A stretch of 64,000 nucleotides of DNA, taken from Streptomyces sp. NL15-2K. Lineage in GTDB: Bacteria; Actinomycetota; Actinomycetes; Streptomycetales; Streptomycetaceae. The stretch covers positions 3,081,501-3,145,500 of the forward strand of contig NZ_CP130630.1 in NCBI RefSeq assembly GCF_030551255.1, read 5' to 3'. Made by a program: the position numbers and the translations under genes. This document shows, in pieces, positions 43,593 to 52,324 of this stretch (position 1 is its first letter; every line of letters begins with the position of its first letter). The notes beneath the pieces are model-generated. The model did not search any database and was not told where the DNA came from. It saw only the letters and a program-made list of their open reading frames with translations.

Positions 43593-44390
43593 GTGAGTGA
43601 GTTGCGGTTCGTCCGCATGGGGTTCGGTCCGGACGCCGTCGAGTACCAGGAGGCGTGGGACGAGCAGCGCCGGGTGCACGCGGCGCGCTTCGCCGACGAG
43701 GTCCCCGACACCTTGCTGCTCCTGGAGCATCCGCCGGTCTACACGGCCGGCCGGCGCACGGCGGACAACGAGCGCCCCCTCGACGGCACGCCGGTCATCG
43801 ACGTGGACCGCGGCGGCAAGATCACCTGGCACGGCCCGGGCCAGCTGGTGGGCTACCCGATCCAGAAGCTGCCGCGCCCGGTGGACGTCGTCGCGCACGT
43901 ACGGCGACTGGAGGAGGCTCTGCTGCGTACGTGCGCGGAGTTCGGTGTGGAGACGACCCGGGTCGAGGGCCGCAGTGGGGTGTGGGTGCTGGGCGACCCG
44001 GTCGAGCAGCGCCCGGCGCTCGGTGGGCTCGCCCTGGACTTCGATCCCCGCCTGCACGACGACGAGTTCGACCCGCGGCTGAACGGGCCGGAGTACGCGC
44101 CCTCCAACGCCGGCCAGCGGCGCGAGGACCGCAAGATCGCGGCGATCGGGATCCGGGTGGCCAAGGGCGTCACCATGCACGGCTTCTCGCTGAACGTGAA
44201 CCCCGACAACGTGTGGTTCGACCGGATCATCCCGTGCGGGATTCGTGACGCGGGGGTCACGTCGCTGGCGAACGAGCTGGGCCGGGACGTGACGATCGCC
44301 GAGGTGCTGCCGGTTGTGGAGCGGCACCTTCGGGATGTGCTGGAGAACGCGGAGCTGAGGCCGCGGGTGGTGGAGCGGGCGTCGGCGTAG
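43593..44390 (+). CDS. lipB: lipoyl(octanoyl) transferase
   Basis: Moves octanoate from acyl carrier protein to the E2 lipoyl lysine, the first step of lipoate formation. The 265-residue protein has [17 protein letters not shown] (His near 79), [11 protein letters not shown] (catalytic Lys near 181) and [13 protein letters not shown] (catalytic Cys near 215). GTG 43593 with GGGAGG eight bases upstream. A spacer or expansion around residues 155-175 ([15 protein letters not shown]) is common in streptomycete LipB. lipA follows after a repeat-rich gap. Confidence 0.95.
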   Translation: MSELRFVRMGFGPDAVEYQEAWDEQRRVHAARFADEVPDTLLLLEHPPVYTAGRRTADNERPLDGTPVIDVDRGGKITWHGPGQLVGYPIQKLPRPVDVVAHVRRLEEALLRTCAEFGVETTRVEGRSGVWVLGDPVEQRPALGGLALDFDPRLHDDEFDPRLNGPEYAPSNAGQRREDRKIAAIGIRVAKGVTMHGFSLNVNPDNVWFDRIIPCGIRDAGVTSLANELGRDVTIAEVLPVVERHLRDVLENAELRPRVVERASA

Positions 44391-44450
44391 CACGCCGGTG
44401 GGGGGCGCGGGGTGTTCCTCGCCCCCGCCGCCCCTACCCGTCCCATCCCC

Positions 44451-44655
44451 AGGGGCTCCGCCCCTTCGACCCCGCCAGGGGGCTGCGCCCCCTGAACCCC
44501 CGCGGGGCTCCGCCCCTGCACGCCGGACGGGGTAGGAGGTGGCTGACCGGCGCTCATCACTGCACGCCCGACGGGGTGGATGTGGTGCGCCTCTCGACCA
44601 ACCGAGACGGGTGGTGGGTGGGCAAAGGCCCGGGGGTCTGGGGGCGGAGCCCCCA
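44451..44655. repeat. cluster of four GC-rich hairpins plus a direct repeat between lipB and lipA
   Basis: AGGGGC-TCC-GCCCCT (44451-44465), AGGGGGC-TGC-GCCCCCT (44477-44493), GGGGC-TCC-GCCCC (44504-44516) and TGGGGGC-GGA-GCCCCCA (44639-44655) are four short perfect hairpins with three-base loops. CTGCACGCCGGACGGGGT near 44516 recurs with one change near 44562. This fills most of the 393-base gap; the lipA promoter is presumably after it. Possible lipB terminators. Confidence 0.7.
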
Positions 44656-44783
44656 GCGAACGCCCACGCCGACGCCGGGCGCGGGAATGGCCCACGGTTC
44701 CGCAAGGTTGCCCACCCCGGGGACCGAAAACGCACGGGCGTACCCTGGTGTACGCCGAAGAATCGAAGCTACAGGGAGCCGAC

Positions 44784-45749
44784 GTGTCCGCAGTCGCACC
44801 CGACGGACGCAAGATGCTGCGCCTGGAGGTCCGTAACAGTCAGACCCCCATCGAGCGCAAGCCCGAGTGGATCAAGACCCGGGCGAAAATGGGTCCCGAG
44901 TACACGAAGATGCAGAACCTCGTGAAGAGCGAGGGCCTGCACACCGTCTGCCAGGAAGCCGGCTGTCCCAACATCTACGAGTGCTGGGAAGACCGCGAGG
45001 CCACGTTCCTCATCGGCGGCGACCAGTGCACGCGGCGCTGCGACTTCTGCCAGATCGACACCGGCAAGCCCGAGGCGCTGGACCGGGACGAGCCCCGGCG
45101 CGTGGGCGAGTCCGTGGTCACGATGGACCTGAACTACGCCACCATCACCGGTGTCGCGCGCGACGACCTCCCGGACGGCGGCGCCTGGCTGTACGCCGAG
45201 ACGGTCCGGCAGATCCACGAGCAGACCGCCGGCCGCGAGGCCGGGCGCACCAAGGTCGAGCTCCTCGCCCCGGACTTCAACGCCGTACCGGATCTGCTCG
45301 AAGAGGTCTTCGCCTCCCGCCCCGAGGTCTTCGCGCACAACGTCGAGACGGTCCCCCGGATCTTCAAGCGCATCCGCCCCGGCTTCCGCTACGACCGCTC
45401 GCTGAAGGTCATCACCGAGGCCCGCGACTACGGCCTGGTCACCAAGTCCAATCTGATCCTCGGCATGGGCGAGACCCGCGAGGAGATCAGCGAGGCGCTC
45501 CGGCAGCTGCACGACGCCGGCTGCGAGCTGGTCACCATCACGCAGTACCTCCGCCCGAGCGTGCGCCACCACCCCGTGGAGCGCTGGGTGAAGCCGCACG
45601 AGTTCGTGGAGCTTAAGCAGGAGGCCGAGGAGATCGGTTTCTCGGGCGTGATGTCCGGCCCGCTGGTCCGGTCCTCGTACCGCGCCGGGCGGCTGTACCA
45701 GATGGCCGTGGAGAAGCGCGACTCCTATGTGGCCTCGCAGGCCGTGTGA
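44784..45749 (+). CDS. lipA: lipoyl synthase
   Basis: Radical-SAM enzyme that inserts two sulfurs into the octanoyl group on E2. The 321-residue protein has the auxiliary cluster cysteines in [15 protein letters not shown] (from about 55) and the radical-SAM CxxxCxxC in [11 protein letters not shown] (about 82-89). The C-terminal VRSSYRAG contains the conserved Arg-Ser-Ser-Tyr motif. GTG 44784 has AGGGAG six bases upstream. Works with LipB to activate SucB/AceF encoded 15 kb away. Confidence 0.96.
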   Translation: MSAVAPDGRKMLRLEVRNSQTPIERKPEWIKTRAKMGPEYTKMQNLVKSEGLHTVCQEAGCPNIYECWEDREATFLIGGDQCTRRCDFCQIDTGKPEALDRDEPRRVGESVVTMDLNYATITGVARDDLPDGGAWLYAETVRQIHEQTAGREAGRTKVELLAPDFNAVPDLLEEVFASRPEVFAHNVETVPRIFKRIRPGFRYDRSLKVITEARDYGLVTKSNLILGMGETREEISEALRQLHDAGCELVTITQYLRPSVRHHPVERWVKPHEFVELKQEAEEIGFSGVMSGPLVRSSYRAGRLYQMAVEKRDSYVASQAV

Positions 45750-45845
45750 CCTGCCTGACAAACCGTCGCCCTCCTCGCCCAGCGGGGAGCGACGCAAGCG
45801 TGTGAATTCGCGCACAAGAAACTACTCGCCGGTAGCGGCCGATAC

Positions 45846-45896
45846 GACGCGGCCCTGACCGTCCTCGCAGATGAGGGCGTACGTCAGGGCCGCGTC
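45846..45896 (+). terminator. terminator downstream of lipA
   Basis: GACGCGGCCCTGAC (45846-45859) pairs perfectly with GTCAGGGCCGCGTC (45883-45896); the intervening bases can extend the pairing. It is followed by CGTTTT, the only T-run seen after a terminator in this window. Confidence 0.75.
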
Positions 45897-45925
45897 CGTT
45901 TTGGGGGGCGCCGCATCAAGGCTTC

Positions 45926-45966
45926 ATTGGTGTTTGACCGGTCGGTCATGCCCTGGTAACACCAAT
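45926..45966 (+). promoter_or_regulatory. candidate promoter inside a 9-bp inverted repeat
   Basis: TTGACC (45934-45939), a 17-bp spacer and TAACAC (45957-45962) fit a sigma-70-type promoter for the small gene at 46032. ATTGGTGTT (45926-45934) and AACACCAAT (45958-45966) are a perfect inverted repeat whose arms overlap the two promoter boxes, as expected for a repressor or for looping. Confidence 0.5.
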
Positions 45967-46031
45967 CAGTGACCCTGAAATCACGCCACGTACACCCATA
46001 CCCAAAGCGGTATCGAGGGGGGACCTCCATC

Positions 46032-46232
46032 ATGCAGGCCGCGCCCGTTCGCGCCACAGCCATTCCGTCCGTCACCGACGCACTCCGTGCCGTCGAGTCC
46101 CTGCTCATGAGCAGCGGTCAGCGCACGGCCCGCCGCAACGCCTGGACGTCCGTACTGGAGGACCGCCGCCGCGCCAAGGACAGGGTCGAGGCCCAGCGCG
46201 TGCTCGAGCAGACCTTCGCCACCCCCTCCTGA
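46032..46232 (+). CDS. small conserved hypothetical protein
   Basis: A 66-residue basic, helical protein (ALRAVESLLMSSGQRTARRN, then VLEDRRRAKDRVEAQRVLEQ). ATG 46032 with a GGGGGGA site about ten bases upstream and a promoter candidate at 45934. I recall a similar small gene after lipA in other streptomycetes. No domain or function can be named. Confidence 0.72.
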   Translation: MQAAPVRATAIPSVTDALRAVESLLMSSGQRTARRNAWTSVLEDRRRAKDRVEAQRVLEQTFATPS

Positions 46233-46302
46233 ATCCCGCCCTCCCCTTCCCCGGCGGGCACTGCCGTCGTCCGCGCTCCCGGGGCCACGTAGACTTCGTC
46301 GC

Positions 46303-47004
46303 ATGGCGAGGAAGGAAACTGCAGCGGACGCTGCTAACCCCGGGCGACTGAAGCAGATCGCCCTGACCTACAAGATGACCCGCAGGGCCGACAAGAAGAT
46401 CGGTCTTGTACTCGCGGCAGTCGGAATCGTCACCTTCGGTGTCTTCCTCGCGATCGGTTTCTTGATCGGTCACCCCATCTATCTCGGCATTCTGGGCCTC
46501 CTGCTCGCCTTCCTCGCGTCGGCGATCGTGTTCGGGCGCCGGGCCGAGCGAGCGGCCTTCGGGCAGATGGAGGGCCAGCCGGGCGCGGCCGCGGCGGTAC
46601 TCGACAATGTCGGCCGGGGGTGGACCACGACCCCCGCGGTGGCGATGAACCGCAGTCAGGACGTGGTGCACCGGGCCGTCGGCAAAGCAGGCATCGTCCT
46701 GGTCGCCGAGGGCAACCCGAACCGCGTGAAGAGCCTGCTGGCCGCCGAGAAGCGGAAGATGAACCGGATCGTCGCGGACGTGCCGGTGCACGATCTGGTC
46801 GTCGGCACGGGCGAGGGACAGGTCGAGCTGAAGAAGCTGCGCACGACCATGCTGAAGCTGCCGCGCGTGCTGACCGGTCCGCAGGTGACCGCCACCAATG
46901 ACCGGCTGCGGGCCATGGGCGACCTGATGAGCAACATGCCGCTGCCGAAGGGGCCGATGCCGAAGGGCATGAAGCTGCCGAAGGGCGGACCGAAGGCCCG
47001 CTGA
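46303..47004 (+). CDS. DUF4191 family membrane protein
   Basis: A 233-residue actinobacterial protein with two close helices (about 33-55 and 58-80; GLVLAAVGIVTFGVFLAIGF) and a soluble C-terminal domain ending in a Pro/Lys/Met/Gly repeat (LPKGPMPKGMKLPKGGPKAR). Family function unknown. The start ATG has GTAGACTTCGTCGC before it and no strong ribosome site. It is followed by a very strong terminator and faces the RDD gene. Confidence 0.87.
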   Translation: MARKETAADAANPGRLKQIALTYKMTRRADKKIGLVLAAVGIVTFGVFLAIGFLIGHPIYLGILGLLLAFLASAIVFGRRAERAAFGQMEGQPGAAAAVLDNVGRGWTTTPAVAMNRSQDVVHRAVGKAGIVLVAEGNPNRVKSLLAAEKRKMNRIVADVPVHDLVVGTGEGQVELKKLRTTMLKLPRVLTGPQVTATNDRLRAMGDLMSNMPLPKGPMPKGMKLPKGGPKAR

Positions 47005-47008
47005 CTCC

Positions 47009-47065
47009 GCTCTACGACGAAGGGGGCGCCCGGTCGACACCCGGGCGCCCCCTTCGTCGTAGAGC
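47009..47065. terminator. very strong bidirectional terminator
   Basis: A 25-bp perfect stem (47009-47033 with 47041-47065) around a seven-base loop between convergent genes. The outer part of its right arm (TTCGTCGTAGAG) is the unit that is repeated in the following 21-bp array. Confidence 0.88.
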
Positions 47066-47115
47066 CCCTTAGATTCGTCGTAGAGCCCCTTAGATTCGTC
47101 GTAGAGCCCCTTAGA
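47053..47115. repeat. 21-bp tandem repeat, three exact copies, ending in the RDD stop codon
   Basis: Exact copies at 47053-47073, 47074-47094 and 47095-47115. On the minus strand the third copy contains the RDD gene stop TAA (47111-47113), and the next two copies place further TAA codons in the same frame. The first copy begins inside the terminator arm. Confidence 0.88.
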
Positions 47116-47578
47116 TGCGCACTTCCACGGTGCGAGCCAGCCGGTCGTGCAGGCCCCGGCCGTCGCGGTCCCAGATCAGCGCCGGGAGCGCGAGGCACAA
47201 CAGGACCGTGCGCAGCAGGGCGCGCAGGGGGTTGACCGTGCCGGTGTCCAGGGCGGCCACGCGCAGGCCGAAGAGGCGCTTGCCGGGGGTGAAGCCGATC
47301 GTGCCGAGCGTCAGGACGCTCATCACGAAGAAGATCAGCAGCGCCCAGTTGGACGACGTCTGGTCATAGCTCTGAGTGATCAATTGGGATGCAATCAGAG
47401 CGCTCATTCCCCAGTCCACGGCCAGTGCGCCGAGGCGCCGTCCCGGGCGGGCGATCGAACCCGGCCCGTCCTCCGGCAGGCCGAGCTGCTCGCCCCGGTA
47501 TCCGAAGTCCACACCCGCTTCCTCGGCCGCCGCGCGGGGGCCCGAGAGCCACGATCCGATTGCTTCCCTCTTGTCCAC
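47111..47578 (-). CDS. RDD-family membrane protein
   Basis: A 155-residue protein with the RDD domain: RPGRRLGALAVDWGMSALIA (Arg and Asp signature, helix 1), a second helix around WALLIFFVMSVLTLGTIGF, the TPGKRLFGLRV motif and the C-terminal DRDGRGLHDRLART. Some RDD proteins act as Na+/H+ antiporters; the role here is unknown. GTG 47578. Divergent from glnA; its stop codon lies in the tandem repeat at 47053-47115. Confidence 0.88.
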   Translation of the reverse strand: MDKREAIGSWLSGPRAAAEEAGVDFGYRGEQLGLPEDGPGSIARPGRRLGALAVDWGMSALIASQLITQSYDQTSSNWALLIFFVMSVLTLGTIGFTPGKRLFGLRVAALDTGTVNPLRALLRTVLLCLALPALIWDRDGRGLHDRLARTVEVRI

Positions 47579-47641
47579 GCGTCCACGGTACTGCGCCCGT
47601 TTCGCGATACGGACAGGTGGGGTGCGCAGTACGATGTCCGG

Positions 47642-47679
47642 TTAACGTGCACGAAACAAATGGGTCACGCTTGAGAAAT
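47642..47679 (+). promoter_or_regulatory. GlnR box upstream of glnA
   Basis: Four half-sites at 11-bp spacing: TTAAC (47642), GAAAC (47653), GTCAC (47664) and GAAAT (47675), each pair separated by six bases. This closely fits the published actinobacterial GlnR pattern gTnAc-n6-GaAAc repeated twice. It is about 100 bases before the glnA start, so glnA is very likely under GlnR nitrogen control. Confidence 0.8.
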
Positions 47680-47777
47680 CACCCGTCCCTAGGGTCGAGG
47701 TCAGCGTGTGCCACCGCACTGGCCGCACGAACGAACTACCACCCCGGCAAGGAACGGCCGGGAGTAGGAGGAGCTGG

Positions 47778-49187
47778 ATGTTCCAGAACGCCGACGAGGC
47801 CAAGAAGTTCATCGCGGACGAGGACGTCAAGTTCATCGACGTCCGCTTCTGCGACCTGCCGGGCGTCATGCAGCACTTCACGGTGCCCGTCGAGGCGTTC
47901 GACCCGGACGACGAGCTCGCCTTCGACGGATCCTCGATCCGTGGATTCCAGGCCATTCACGAGTCCGACATGGCGCTGCGCGCGGACCTGTCGACCGCCC
48001 GGGTCGACCCCTTCCGCCGCGACAAGACGCTGAACATCAACTTCTTCATCCACGACCCGATCACCGGCGAGCAGTACAGCCGTGACCCGCGCAACGTGGC
48101 GAAGAAGGCCGAGGCCTACCTCGCCTCCACCGGGATCGCCGACACCGCGTACTTCGGCCCCGAGGCCGAGTTCTACGTGTTCGACAGCGTGCGCTTCGCC
48201 ACCACGTCGAACGAGTCCTTCTACCACATCGACTCCGAGGCGGGCGCCTGGAACACCGGTGCGCTGGAGGACAACCGCGGTTACAAGGTCCGCTACAAGG
48301 GCGGCTACTTCCCGGTCCCGCCGGTCGACCACTTCGCCGACCTGCGCGCCGAGATCTCCCTGGAGCTGGGCAAGGCCGGCCTCCAGGTCGAGCGCCAGCA
48401 CCACGAGGTGGGCACCGCCGGCCAGGCCGAGATCAACTACAAGTTCAACACGCTGCTGCACGCCGCCGACGACCTGCAGCTCTTCAAGTACATCGTGAAG
48501 AACGTCGCCTGGCGCAACGGCAAGACCGCGACCTTCATGCCGAAGCCGATCTTCGGTGACAACGGCTCGGGCATGCACGTCCACCAGTCGCTGTGGGCGA
48601 ACGGCGAGCCGCTCTTCTACGACGAGCAGGGCTACGCCGGCCTGTCGGACACCGCCCGCTTCTACATCGGCGGCATCCTCAAGCACGCCCCGTCGCTGCT
48701 GGCCTTCACCAACCCGACGGTGAACTCGTACCACCGCCTGGTGCCGGGCTTCGAGGCGCCGGTGAACCTGGTGTACTCGCAGCGCAACCGCTCCGCCGCG
48801 ATGCGTATCCCGATCACCGGCTCGAACCCGAAGGCCAAGCGCGTCGAGTTCCGTGCCCCGGACTCGTCCGGCAACCCGTACCTGGCCTTCTCGGCGCTGA
48901 TGCTGGCCGGCCTGGACGGCATCAAGAACAAGATCGAGCCGGCCGAGCCGATCGACAAGGACCTGTACGAGCTGGCTCCCGAGGAGCACGCGGGCGTCCC
49001 GCAGGTCCCGACCTCCCTCCCGGCCGTCCTCGACTCCCTCGAGGCCGACCACGAGTTCCTCCTCCAGGGCGACGTCTTCACGCCGGACCTGATCGAGACG
49101 TGGATCGACTACAAGCGCACGAACGAGATCGCGCCGCTGCAGCTGCGTCCGCACCCGCACGAGTTCGAGCTCTACTTCGACGTGTGA
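47778..49187 (+). CDS. glnA: glutamine synthetase type I
   Basis: Main ammonium-assimilating enzyme, forming glutamine from glutamate, ATP and ammonia; dodecameric and cytosolic. The 469-residue protein has FDGSSIRGF, the ATP-binding [18 protein letters not shown] and the metal/glutamate site in [11 protein letters not shown]. The adenylylation tyrosine is in [11 protein letters not shown] (near 396), so GlnE-type control is expected. ATG 47778 with GGAGGAG upstream. The GlnR box at 47642 indicates transcriptional control by nitrogen. Confidence 0.97.
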   Translation: MFQNADEAKKFIADEDVKFIDVRFCDLPGVMQHFTVPVEAFDPDDELAFDGSSIRGFQAIHESDMALRADLSTARVDPFRRDKTLNINFFIHDPITGEQYSRDPRNVAKKAEAYLASTGIADTAYFGPEAEFYVFDSVRFATTSNESFYHIDSEAGAWNTGALEDNRGYKVRYKGGYFPVPPVDHFADLRAEISLELGKAGLQVERQHHEVGTAGQAEINYKFNTLLHAADDLQLFKYIVKNVAWRNGKTATFMPKPIFGDNGSGMHVHQSLWANGEPLFYDEQGYAGLSDTARFYIGGILKHAPSLLAFTNPTVNSYHRLVPGFEAPVNLVYSQRNRSAAMRIPITGSNPKAKRVEFRAPDSSGNPYLAFSALMLAGLDGIKNKIEPAEPIDKDLYELAPEEHAGVPQVPTSLPAVLDSLEADHEFLLQGDVFTPDLIETWIDYKRTNEIAPLQLRPHPHEFELYFDV

Positions 49188-49233
49188 TCGGACCACGCGT
49201 GACCGACGCGTGAGTCACGCGTGAGCCCAGTCC

Positions 49234-49269
49234 GGCGCCCCCGTTCCTGTTTCTCAGGGCGGGGGCGCC
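49234..49269 (+). terminator. terminator after glnA
   Basis: GGCGCCCCCG (49234-49243) pairs with CGGGGGCGCC (49260-49269), with a further inner CCTG/CAGG. Between the glnA stop and this hairpin TGA-n-ACGCG is repeated three times (49185-49224). Confidence 0.75.
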
Positions 49270-49317
49270 GTCGTATTCTGGTACTGCTGTTCGACACTGA
49301 TGGCGGGGGTTACGGGA

Positions 49318-49575
49318 ATGTCCGAACAGGACGACGCTGAGCGGGAGTTCGACCTCAAGTGGGCCGACAAGGCCGAGCACAAGGAGCCCTCCGCGCGGGC
49401 CCGGATGCTGGCCGCGCGCTGGAAGGAGAACCCGCCCGCGCCGCAACCCTTCCGCGCCGACCCCGACCCGGTGAAGCCGCGCCGGTCGTCGTGGATATCG
49501 ACGGCCATCGTGCTCGGCAGCGTGGCGGCGATCATCCTGCTGCTGGGGTACGCGAACTTCCGCTCCCCGTACTAG
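49318..49575 (+). CDS. small single-pass membrane protein
   Basis: An 85-residue protein with a charged, probably cytosolic N-terminus (DDAEREFDLKWADKAEHKEP) and a C-terminal helix (ISTAIVLGSVAAIILLLGYA). ATG 49318 with GGGGG eight bases upstream; ATG 49300 is an alternative. Function unknown. Confidence 0.75.
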   Translation: MSEQDDAEREFDLKWADKAEHKEPSARARMLAARWKENPPAPQPFRADPDPVKPRRSSWISTAIVLGSVAAIILLLGYANFRSPY

Positions 49576-49690
49576 AGCCGCTGCAACCGTGAGTCTTTGC
49601 TGGTCCTAGGGCTGATCGCGACCGCCTCATGGGAAGGGACGGGTGCACACTGGGCAGTGGGGCGAGTGCCTGACTGCGGGGTGATGCAAG

Positions 49691-50611
49691 ATGCAGAGCC
49701 GCTTCCGAAGCGATCGCGGCCTGACCGTGCGCATGACGGTCACGCTGTTCCTGCTCGGACTCCTGTACGTGGCCTTCATGGCCGCGTTGATCGTGTTGCT
49801 GAAGTCGTGGGTGCTGGTCGTCGTGATCGCGGCGGCGATGCTCGGCGCGCAGTACTGGTTCTCCGACCGGATCGCGCTGTTCGCGATGCGCGGGCGCGTG
49901 GTGGAGCGCGAGGAGTATCCCGAGCTGCACGCGGTGGTCGACCGGCTGTGCGCGATCGCCGACATGCCCAAGCCGGTGGTCGCCGTGTCGGAGATGGACA
50001 TGCCGAACGCGTTCGCGACCGGCCGGAATCCCGACAACGCCGTCGTCTGCGTGACCACCGGTCTGCTACGGCGGCTGGACCCCGCGGAGCTGGAGGGCGT
50101 GCTCGCGCACGAGCTGTCGCACGTGGCGCACAAGGACGTCGCCGTGATCACGATCGCGTCCTTCCTGGGCGTGATCGCGGGGCTGATCGTGCGGTTCGCC
50201 TTCTACTCGCAGCTGTTCGGCGGCGGGCGGCGGGACCAGAACACCGCCGTCGTCTTCGCCGCCGTGATGGGCGTGTCGGCGGCCGTGTACGCGATCAGCT
50301 TCCTGCTGATCCGGGCCCTGTCCCGGTACCGGGAGCTGGCGGCTGACCGGGCGGCGGCGCTGCTCACCGGCCGTCCCTCGGCACTGGCGTCCGCGCTGAC
50401 CAAGGTCTCGGGCGACATCGCCCGGATCCCGACCAAGGACCTGCGGACCGCGCAGGCCTTCAACGCCTTCTACTTCACCCCGGCGCTGGGCTCCGAGCCG
50501 GGCATCGCGCACCTCTTCTCGACCCACCCGAGCCTGGAGCAGCGGCTGGAACAGCTCGGGCGCATCTCCGGCGAGCTGGGCGAGGCGGCCACCCCGGGGA
50601 GGGCGGACTGA
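49691..50611 (+). CDS. htpX: HtpX-like M48 membrane metalloprotease
   Basis: A 306-residue zinc protease of the cell membrane involved in turnover of damaged membrane proteins. Two N-terminal helices are followed by the zinc motif VLAHELSHVAHKDV (HELSH near residue 139), two more helices (VITIASFLGVIAGLIVRFAF, and AAVMGVSAAVYAISFLLIRA), and RYRELAADRAAALLTG with the third zinc ligand. The next gene, pspAB, starts three bases after its stop, so both belong to a stress response unit. Confidence 0.92.
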   Translation: MQSRFRSDRGLTVRMTVTLFLLGLLYVAFMAALIVLLKSWVLVVVIAAAMLGAQYWFSDRIALFAMRGRVVEREEYPELHAVVDRLCAIADMPKPVVAVSEMDMPNAFATGRNPDNAVVCVTTGLLRRLDPAELEGVLAHELSHVAHKDVAVITIASFLGVIAGLIVRFAFYSQLFGGGRRDQNTAVVFAAVMGVSAAVYAISFLLIRALSRYRELAADRAAALLTGRPSALASALTKVSGDIARIPTKDLRTAQAFNAFYFTPALGSEPGIAHLFSTHPSLEQRLEQLGRISGELGEAATPGRAD

Positions 50612-50613
50612 GC

Positions 50614-51198
50614 ATGGGGCTGCTGGACATCCTGCTCGGGCGGACGAAACCGGTCGCGCCCGACCTCGACCAGCTCTTCGCGCTGCCGTCGGCGGCGGTG
50701 ACCCTGGAGGCGGCCGCCTCCTTCACCCCGACCGGGCGGGGCGCGGTGTGCTTCGCCACGGTCGAGGGCGCCGCCTTCGAACAGACGCACCGCGAGGTCC
50801 AGGCCCTGCTGGACGCGGACATCGACCGCGAAGGACCTCCGGTGGAGCTGCGGCGGGACGCCTACGGGTACTCGTGGCTGGTGTCGGAGCGCACACCCGA
50901 CCAACTGCCGCTCCTGGTCAACGACCTGCACGCGGTGAACAGTTCGATGGAGGTCAACGGCTTCGGCCCGCAACTGCTGTGCTCACTGGCCGGCTTCACG
51001 GACCCGGAAGGCCGTCGGCTCGCGCTGGTCTACCTCTACAAGCGCGGCTCCTTCTACCCGTTCGCGCCGCTGCCCGGCGAGGCGCAGCGGCGCGACAACG
51101 CGCTGGAACTGAGGGTGAAGGCGGCGCTCGCGAACGACCTGCGCATCGAGCAGGACCTCAACCGCTGGTTCCCGGTGTGGGGCGCCCCCGGTCTGTGA
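50614..51198 (+). CDS. pspAB: PspA-associated protein PspAB
   Basis: A 194-residue soluble protein with the PspAB pattern (MGLLDILLGRTKPVAPDLDQ at the N-terminus, GYSWLVSERTPDQLPLLVND in the middle). In actinobacteria these proteins are found next to pspA or to htpX-type proteases and are thought to take part in membrane-stress handling. It is translationally close to htpX (two-base gap). A 20-bp tandem duplication begins directly after its stop (51199-51238). Confidence 0.85.
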   Translation: MGLLDILLGRTKPVAPDLDQLFALPSAAVTLEAAASFTPTGRGAVCFATVEGAAFEQTHREVQALLDADIDREGPPVELRRDAYGYSWLVSERTPDQLPLLVNDLHAVNSSMEVNGFGPQLLCSLAGFTDPEGRRLALVYLYKRGSFYPFAPLPGEAQRRDNALELRVKAALANDLRIEQDLNRWFPVWGAPGL

Positions 51199-51239
51199 CG
51201 AGGGGCGGCCCTACGGGTCGAGGGCCGGCCCTACAGGTC

Positions 51240-51530
51240 TCACTTGCCCTTCTCGCGGGCCTGCCGACGGGACTCGAAGGGGCGCTCGCGGCGGTAGCGG
51301 CGCTCCCACTTGGCCTGCCGGTCACGGCGGTCGCGGTACGCGCGGTAGTCGCCGGGCACGGGCCCCGAGGCTCCACCCGACGATGCTCCTCCCGAGGAGG
51401 ACGTCGAGGACGCGCCGCGCCCGTACTGCACGTACAGGAAGAGCACGGCGACGGCGGCGAGCCACCAGACGTGGTTTCCGAATCCCAGAACGACCAGGAC
51501 GACGGTCCCGGATATGACGATGGTGCCCAT
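51240..51530 (-). CDS. small membrane protein with basic tail
   Basis: A 96-residue protein with one or two N-terminal helices (IVISGTVVLVVLGFGNHVWW, LAAVAVLFLYVQYG), a Ser/Gly linker and a C-terminal Arg-rich segment (RDRRDRQAKWERRYRRERP). Function unknown. ATG 51530. The 229 bases between it and tpg hold no gene or obvious repeat. Confidence 0.72.
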   Translation of the reverse strand: MGTIVISGTVVLVVLGFGNHVWWLAAVAVLFLYVQYGRGASSTSSSGGASSGGASGPVPGDYRAYRDRRDRQAKWERRYRRERPFESRRQAREKGK

Positions 51531-51759
51531 GACGGGCCTCCGTGGGCGTGGGTTGGTCCGAGCGGTGATCGGTGCGGTGTCCTGGCGGGCGCTTGGGGAG
51601 GGCGTCCGGCCGACGGTGCGTAGAGAGTAGCCCCCGGTCCGCAGGGCGGTGCCGATCCTGCGGGAAGCGGTGTGGCTGACTCCGCAACGCTTGTCCAGCG
51701 TAGGGAGGCGGTCACTCCGGGTGCATCTTGTTTTTCCCGGGGAGGCGGCGGACCAGTAC

Positions 51760-52317
51760 CTACAGGTCGAAGTCGAGGTGCTCGATGTCGGTGAAGCGGA
51801 CCTCCTCCAGTTGGCCGGCGCGGCGGCCGCCGTCCTGGAAGTAGACCTCCTTGAGTGCTTCGGCGGCGATCTCCCGCAGCCGCTGGTCGGTGGCGCCCTG
51901 CTCCTGGGCGTCGAAGAGGCGGGCGGCGTACTGCGGCGGCAGCGCGACCGTCAGGTGCCGGAGGCGGTCCTCATCGGTGGAGCCGATCGGGGCGGTGTAG
52001 CCGATGCGGGCGCGGGTGTCGATGACGATGCCGCCGGTGGTCGCCGCCCGTTCCTTGGCCTTGGCGCGGATCTGCGGCTGCCACCGCTTCTTCACCTCGG
52101 CTTCCATGCGGGCGGCGAGGTCCGGGCGCGGCTTCTTGATCTGGTCCCTCACGTACCGCTCGACGGTGCGCTGGGAGATCCGCAGCATCTGGGCGACGGC
52201 CCTGGTGCCCTTGAGCTGCTTGACCAGGTACCTCATCCGCGCGCCGGCCGACTTCGGGATCGGGCGGGTGAACGCCTTCTGCACCGCCTGTTCCAGGCCG
52301 TCCCCGAACATGCTCAT
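51760..52317 (-). CDS. tpg: telomere terminal protein (Tpg family)
   Basis: A 185-residue protein that closely matches Streptomyces Tpg, the protein joined to the 5' ends of linear replicons and used as primer for end patching. Features: MSMFGDGLEQAVQKAFTRP, an HTH-like TRAVAQMLRISQRTVERYV (about 37-57), KKRWQPQIRAKAKERAATTG, VALPPQYAARLFDAQEQGA and the C-terminal DIEHLDFDL. ATG 52317 lies seven bases after the tap stop, so tap and tpg form an operon. Its presence in a conserved chromosomal interior, not at a visible telomere, is unusual. Confidence 0.88.
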   Translation of the reverse strand: MSMFGDGLEQAVQKAFTRPIPKSAGARMRYLVKQLKGTRAVAQMLRISQRTVERYVRDQIKKPRPDLAARMEAEVKKRWQPQIRAKAKERAATTGGIVIDTRARIGYTAPIGSTDEDRLRHLTVALPPQYAARLFDAQEQGATDQRLREIAAEALKEVYFQDGGRRAGQLEEVRFTDIEHLDFDL

Positions 52318-52324
52318 CGCCTGG

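Noticed and set aside
51199..51238. 20-bp tandem duplication as an integration site of the tap-tpg block
   Set aside because: Both copies are adjacent and lie on one side of the block; no matching copy occurs beyond 55440.
51540..51759. Possible telomere-like or attachment sequence next to tpg
   Set aside because: I looked for the palindrome-rich start typical of Streptomyces telomeres and for direct repeats flanking the tap-tpg block, and found neither.
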